DNA of 64,000 nt from Oxyruncus cristatus (taxonomy: Eukaryota > Chordata > Aves > Passeriformes > Cotingidae), in contig VXAY01003150.1 in assembly GCA_013399855.1 (NCBI GenBank), positions 3,252,358 through 3,316,357 of the forward strand. The letters are read 5' to 3'. The notes under the pieces were generated by a model. It did no database searches. It was not told the DNA's origin and worked only from the letters and a program-made list of their open reading frames with translations. Made by a program: the position numbers and the translations under genes. Shown here piece after piece: positions 61,555 through 64,000 of the stretch. Each line of letters begins with the position of its first letter. Positions within the stretch are counted from its first letter, which is position 1.

Positions 61555-64000
61555 CTTTGTAATCATCAAGAAACTAAAAAGTGTTGTCTCAGAGCAAGCT
61601 GCTGAGTAGCCGTCTGCGTTGACCTTTCAGTGCCAGAGCCGTTTTCAGTCCTATGAATGAAGAATAATTTAAAGAGTTGCTCTTGTTTTTTATGATGCAT
61701 CTTCTGTTCATTAGGGACAGCTCATGTTTCTGACTGTGTCCTTTGTGCCCACTGAAATTAAACTAGCAAAGACACTTCCAGTTGGGTTGGAAATCCTTGT
61801 CTGTAGTGCTGGAAGAAATGGTGTAGGAGCCCTGGCAGTGCTGTGGGGTCAGTAACTGAGGCTGTGCCCAGGGTTTAGGTGAGAAGGGCCACAGGAGGTG
61901 TTGTTTGACCTCACTGAATGTGAGCTGCCAGAACATCTTGCTTCTACTGGGAGGTAGACATCTGTGCTCCCCTTGAGGGGGATAATCTGCAGGGGCAATT
62001 TATTCCTCTATAGAAGAGGAAGAAATTACCCCAAGGCAGTACCTCCTGCCCCACTCAGAGCGATGTAGGGCAGGGTAACCCTGCTGAGGGCTGCTTTGCT
62101 CCCTGATGATAAGGGAAGCAATGCCTCCCTCCAACTGGAAACAAACCACCTATTGACTTCATTTGCGAATTGCTGGAAGAGGATTGGAATCCATCCTGCG
62201 GGGTAACTTGGCTGTGTTCTGAACAAAGCCAGATAAACAAATAGTACTTCTGTTTTTACGAGACATGCCCAAAGGAGAGAGGAAAAGCTCTGCTGTGTAG
62301 GAATGATTTTGAGGCTGACACAGGTTACTGTTAGAAGGAGATTATTCCAGTGTATTGACCAGAGGCGAAACCATGTCTTGTTCTACCAGTGCTTAAATTT
62401 TGAGGGCAGGAAAGGGTTTTGACAGAAACAGGTTACACCTTCGTGGTGACCATACTTCCCTTGTTTAGCTCTTTGTACCAAAAAAATTCAGTTATTGCCT
62501 AAGAAAACATTTGGTCTCATTAGCTTAGTTCTATTAGCTGAAATTATATATTATGATTCATCTTGGTCCCAGTCCTGTTTGCAAGGCATTATTAAGTTGC
62601 TTCCTATAATTCAACTCAGCAGCTGTTACCAGGCAAAAGGCACTCAGTAGCAAGGCTGTTATTGTCAAGGATACTTGATGTGTATTTTTAAGCCAGTAGG
62701 AAAGAACAATTGCTGTGATTCTCCATATTGAGTCAGGTTTTCTTCCTGGTGGGTTTTCAGCCTGCACACCGTGTCGGGGAGAACCAAACGTGACTGTGAC
62801 CCCAGTTCCCCGTGTAAGGTGCTGGAGGCAGCACCTCAGTGCCGGGGCTGTTTCTAGGCCTCATGATTGAGAACATGACCTTGAAAATAGGCACCAAGTA
62901 CAGAATGATGCAGTGCTGTCTGCCTGGGACGCTGGGCACACAGCAGTGGGAGCCCTTCCATCTGTCCTGGAGGCTGCCAGAGGTACAGACACACAGACAG
63001 CTGTTGGTGATTCCCCTTCTCTCACACACAACAGTTCTGTCATTGCTGAGGAGTCTGTTCGTCCTCAGGTCTGTCTGTAAGGCCAGGGCAATAAGCTGTG
63101 CTGGTACAATCCTTTGAGTCACACAAGGGTCTGTGCAGGCTGATTTACTAGAGATTGACACCCTTACCCAGCAAAGTGTTATGGCACAAAGGTGGATATA
63201 GGGCAGATTTCAGAAATAGCATCTCCCTTTTGCAGTCTGTTGTATGAATTGTGGAAAAAGCCTCTCAGTTTTGTCACAATTGGTGTCTTTTCTAATAAAC
63301 TAAAAGGATGAATTACTTACATGAGGGGCTAAAATAGCTCCAAGTGTATTTTTATTGCCTGACTCTGGAGCTGCCATTTACAGGTTTAACAGCCCTAATG
63401 CTTTTAAATAGTAGGAGAAGGAGTGTATGTGGTAGTGTTTGAAAGTGATATATGCCTTGTTGTTTGGACACAAGTATAGTCCTGTTCTGTTTTCTACAGA
63501 ATATTTTTCTTTTGCAGACCCTGATTTGTTTTCAATATCCTCCAGTGTCACAGTAAATATCGAGAGGCTTTGAATGTGTAAAAAATGCTGTTCTATAAAT
63601 CTTACTATTAAGAAAATTAAACTACTTATGTACAACCACCTACTCCAAATATACCAATTTTGTGGTCTATTTTAACATCAAGTTAGTTCTCTACTTTTTG
63701 TAAAGTTAATAGTATTTTTGCTTTTCTTTACCCTCCAGCCTGCTTTTTTAAAGTATTTAGGAAACTAAAGTCAGGGAAATAGTGCACTGGAGGAGCAGAA
63801 AGCTGCAGGATGTTCTACATGTGGGAAAACAGAAGAGGTGCTAAAAGTGCCAGCATATGATATTTTCTTTAATTATTCCAAAAAGGAAAGATTGACGTTC
63901 ACCGACTAGATAACTTACTTTATTTTCATAAATGCCAGAGTACTTCAGTGGAGATAAGGATGATAATCTCCCTTCTGTAGATAAGGAGATGAGGCACAGT

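Larger units (their letters stand above)
36086..64000 (+). other. GPC5: Downstream intron of the glypican gene (partial)
   Basis: This is inferred to be intronic because the donor at 36086 requires a later exon. I searched the + strand for a terminal exon encoding a short linker and a hydrophobic GPI signal and found none, so the intron should continue past 64000. GPC5 introns in vertebrates are known to be very long, which is consistent. Sub-features are listed separately. Confidence 0.65.
50036..64000. other. Intronic DNA with sparse repeats
   Basis: Contains the CR1 tail, the 54.46-kb inverted repeat and several homopolymers, all listed separately. I found no exon, including no terminal glypican exon with a hydrophobic C-terminus. 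Confidence 0.45.

Noticed and set aside
1..64000. CRISPR arrays, operons, prophage or other prokaryotic systems
   Set aside because: No regular direct repeats, no clustered long ORFs; introns, CR1 tails and CpG depletion show vertebrate nuclear DNA.

Overview
The window reads as a piece of a bird nuclear genome. It is AT-leaning, mostly CpG-poor, lacks compact gene structure and has very few interspersed repeats. Two short fragments carry the 3' end typical of avian CR1 LINEs (59781-59844 on +, 14932-14977 on -), and the first ends in the CR1-type ctatgattccatga tail. Only one stretch is convincingly protein-coding.

That stretch is a 151-bp exon at 35935-36085 (+). It has a textbook acceptor (CTGAC branch-point match, pyrimidine tract, cag) and donor (cag|gtaaac). 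It encodes the Ser-Gly-rich glycosaminoglycan-attachment segment of a glypican. The core, CDDEDGCQGSGD, fits the GPC3/GPC5 clade and best fits GPC5, whose vertebrate locus is known for very long introns. I see no other glypican exon: neither the cysteine-rich N-lobe nor the hydrophobic GPI-signal exon is here. On this reading the window is about 36 kb of the upstream intron, one exon (probably the penultimate one) and about 28 kb of the downstream intron, transcribed left to right.

Upstream intron (1-35934): no exon found. It holds two motif clusters that look like regulatory DNA. The first (1741-2010) has an ATCGATTA site, a perfect TGACAGCTGTCA palindrome and a CACGTG E-box. The second (9720-10130) has a POU-dimer-like palindrome. 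There are GC-rich or CpG-retaining blocks at 12290-12660, 18840-19200 and 24719-25010, an 8-N assembly gap inside a T run (17649-17656), and microsatellites. A decayed fragment at 21749-21925 aligns without gaps to the C-terminal region of an L1-type LINE ORF2, an old and unusual element for a bird.

Downstream intron (36086-64000): a stop codon 57-59 nt past the donor, then AATAAA and a GT-rich element, could make a truncated, anchorless glypican by intronic polyadenylation. Further on are a cysteine-rich patch with long, frame-switching ORFs (39677-40370, possibly a decayed retroviral env-like relic), CpG-retaining blocks at 46250-46695 and 49501-50035, an 11-bp perfect inverted repeat at 54461-54490, and the CR1 tail at 59781.

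I found no tRNA, rRNA, CRISPR array, operon or intact mobile element, and no evidence of a new multi-gene system. Most long open frames look like chance ORFs in non-coding DNA.
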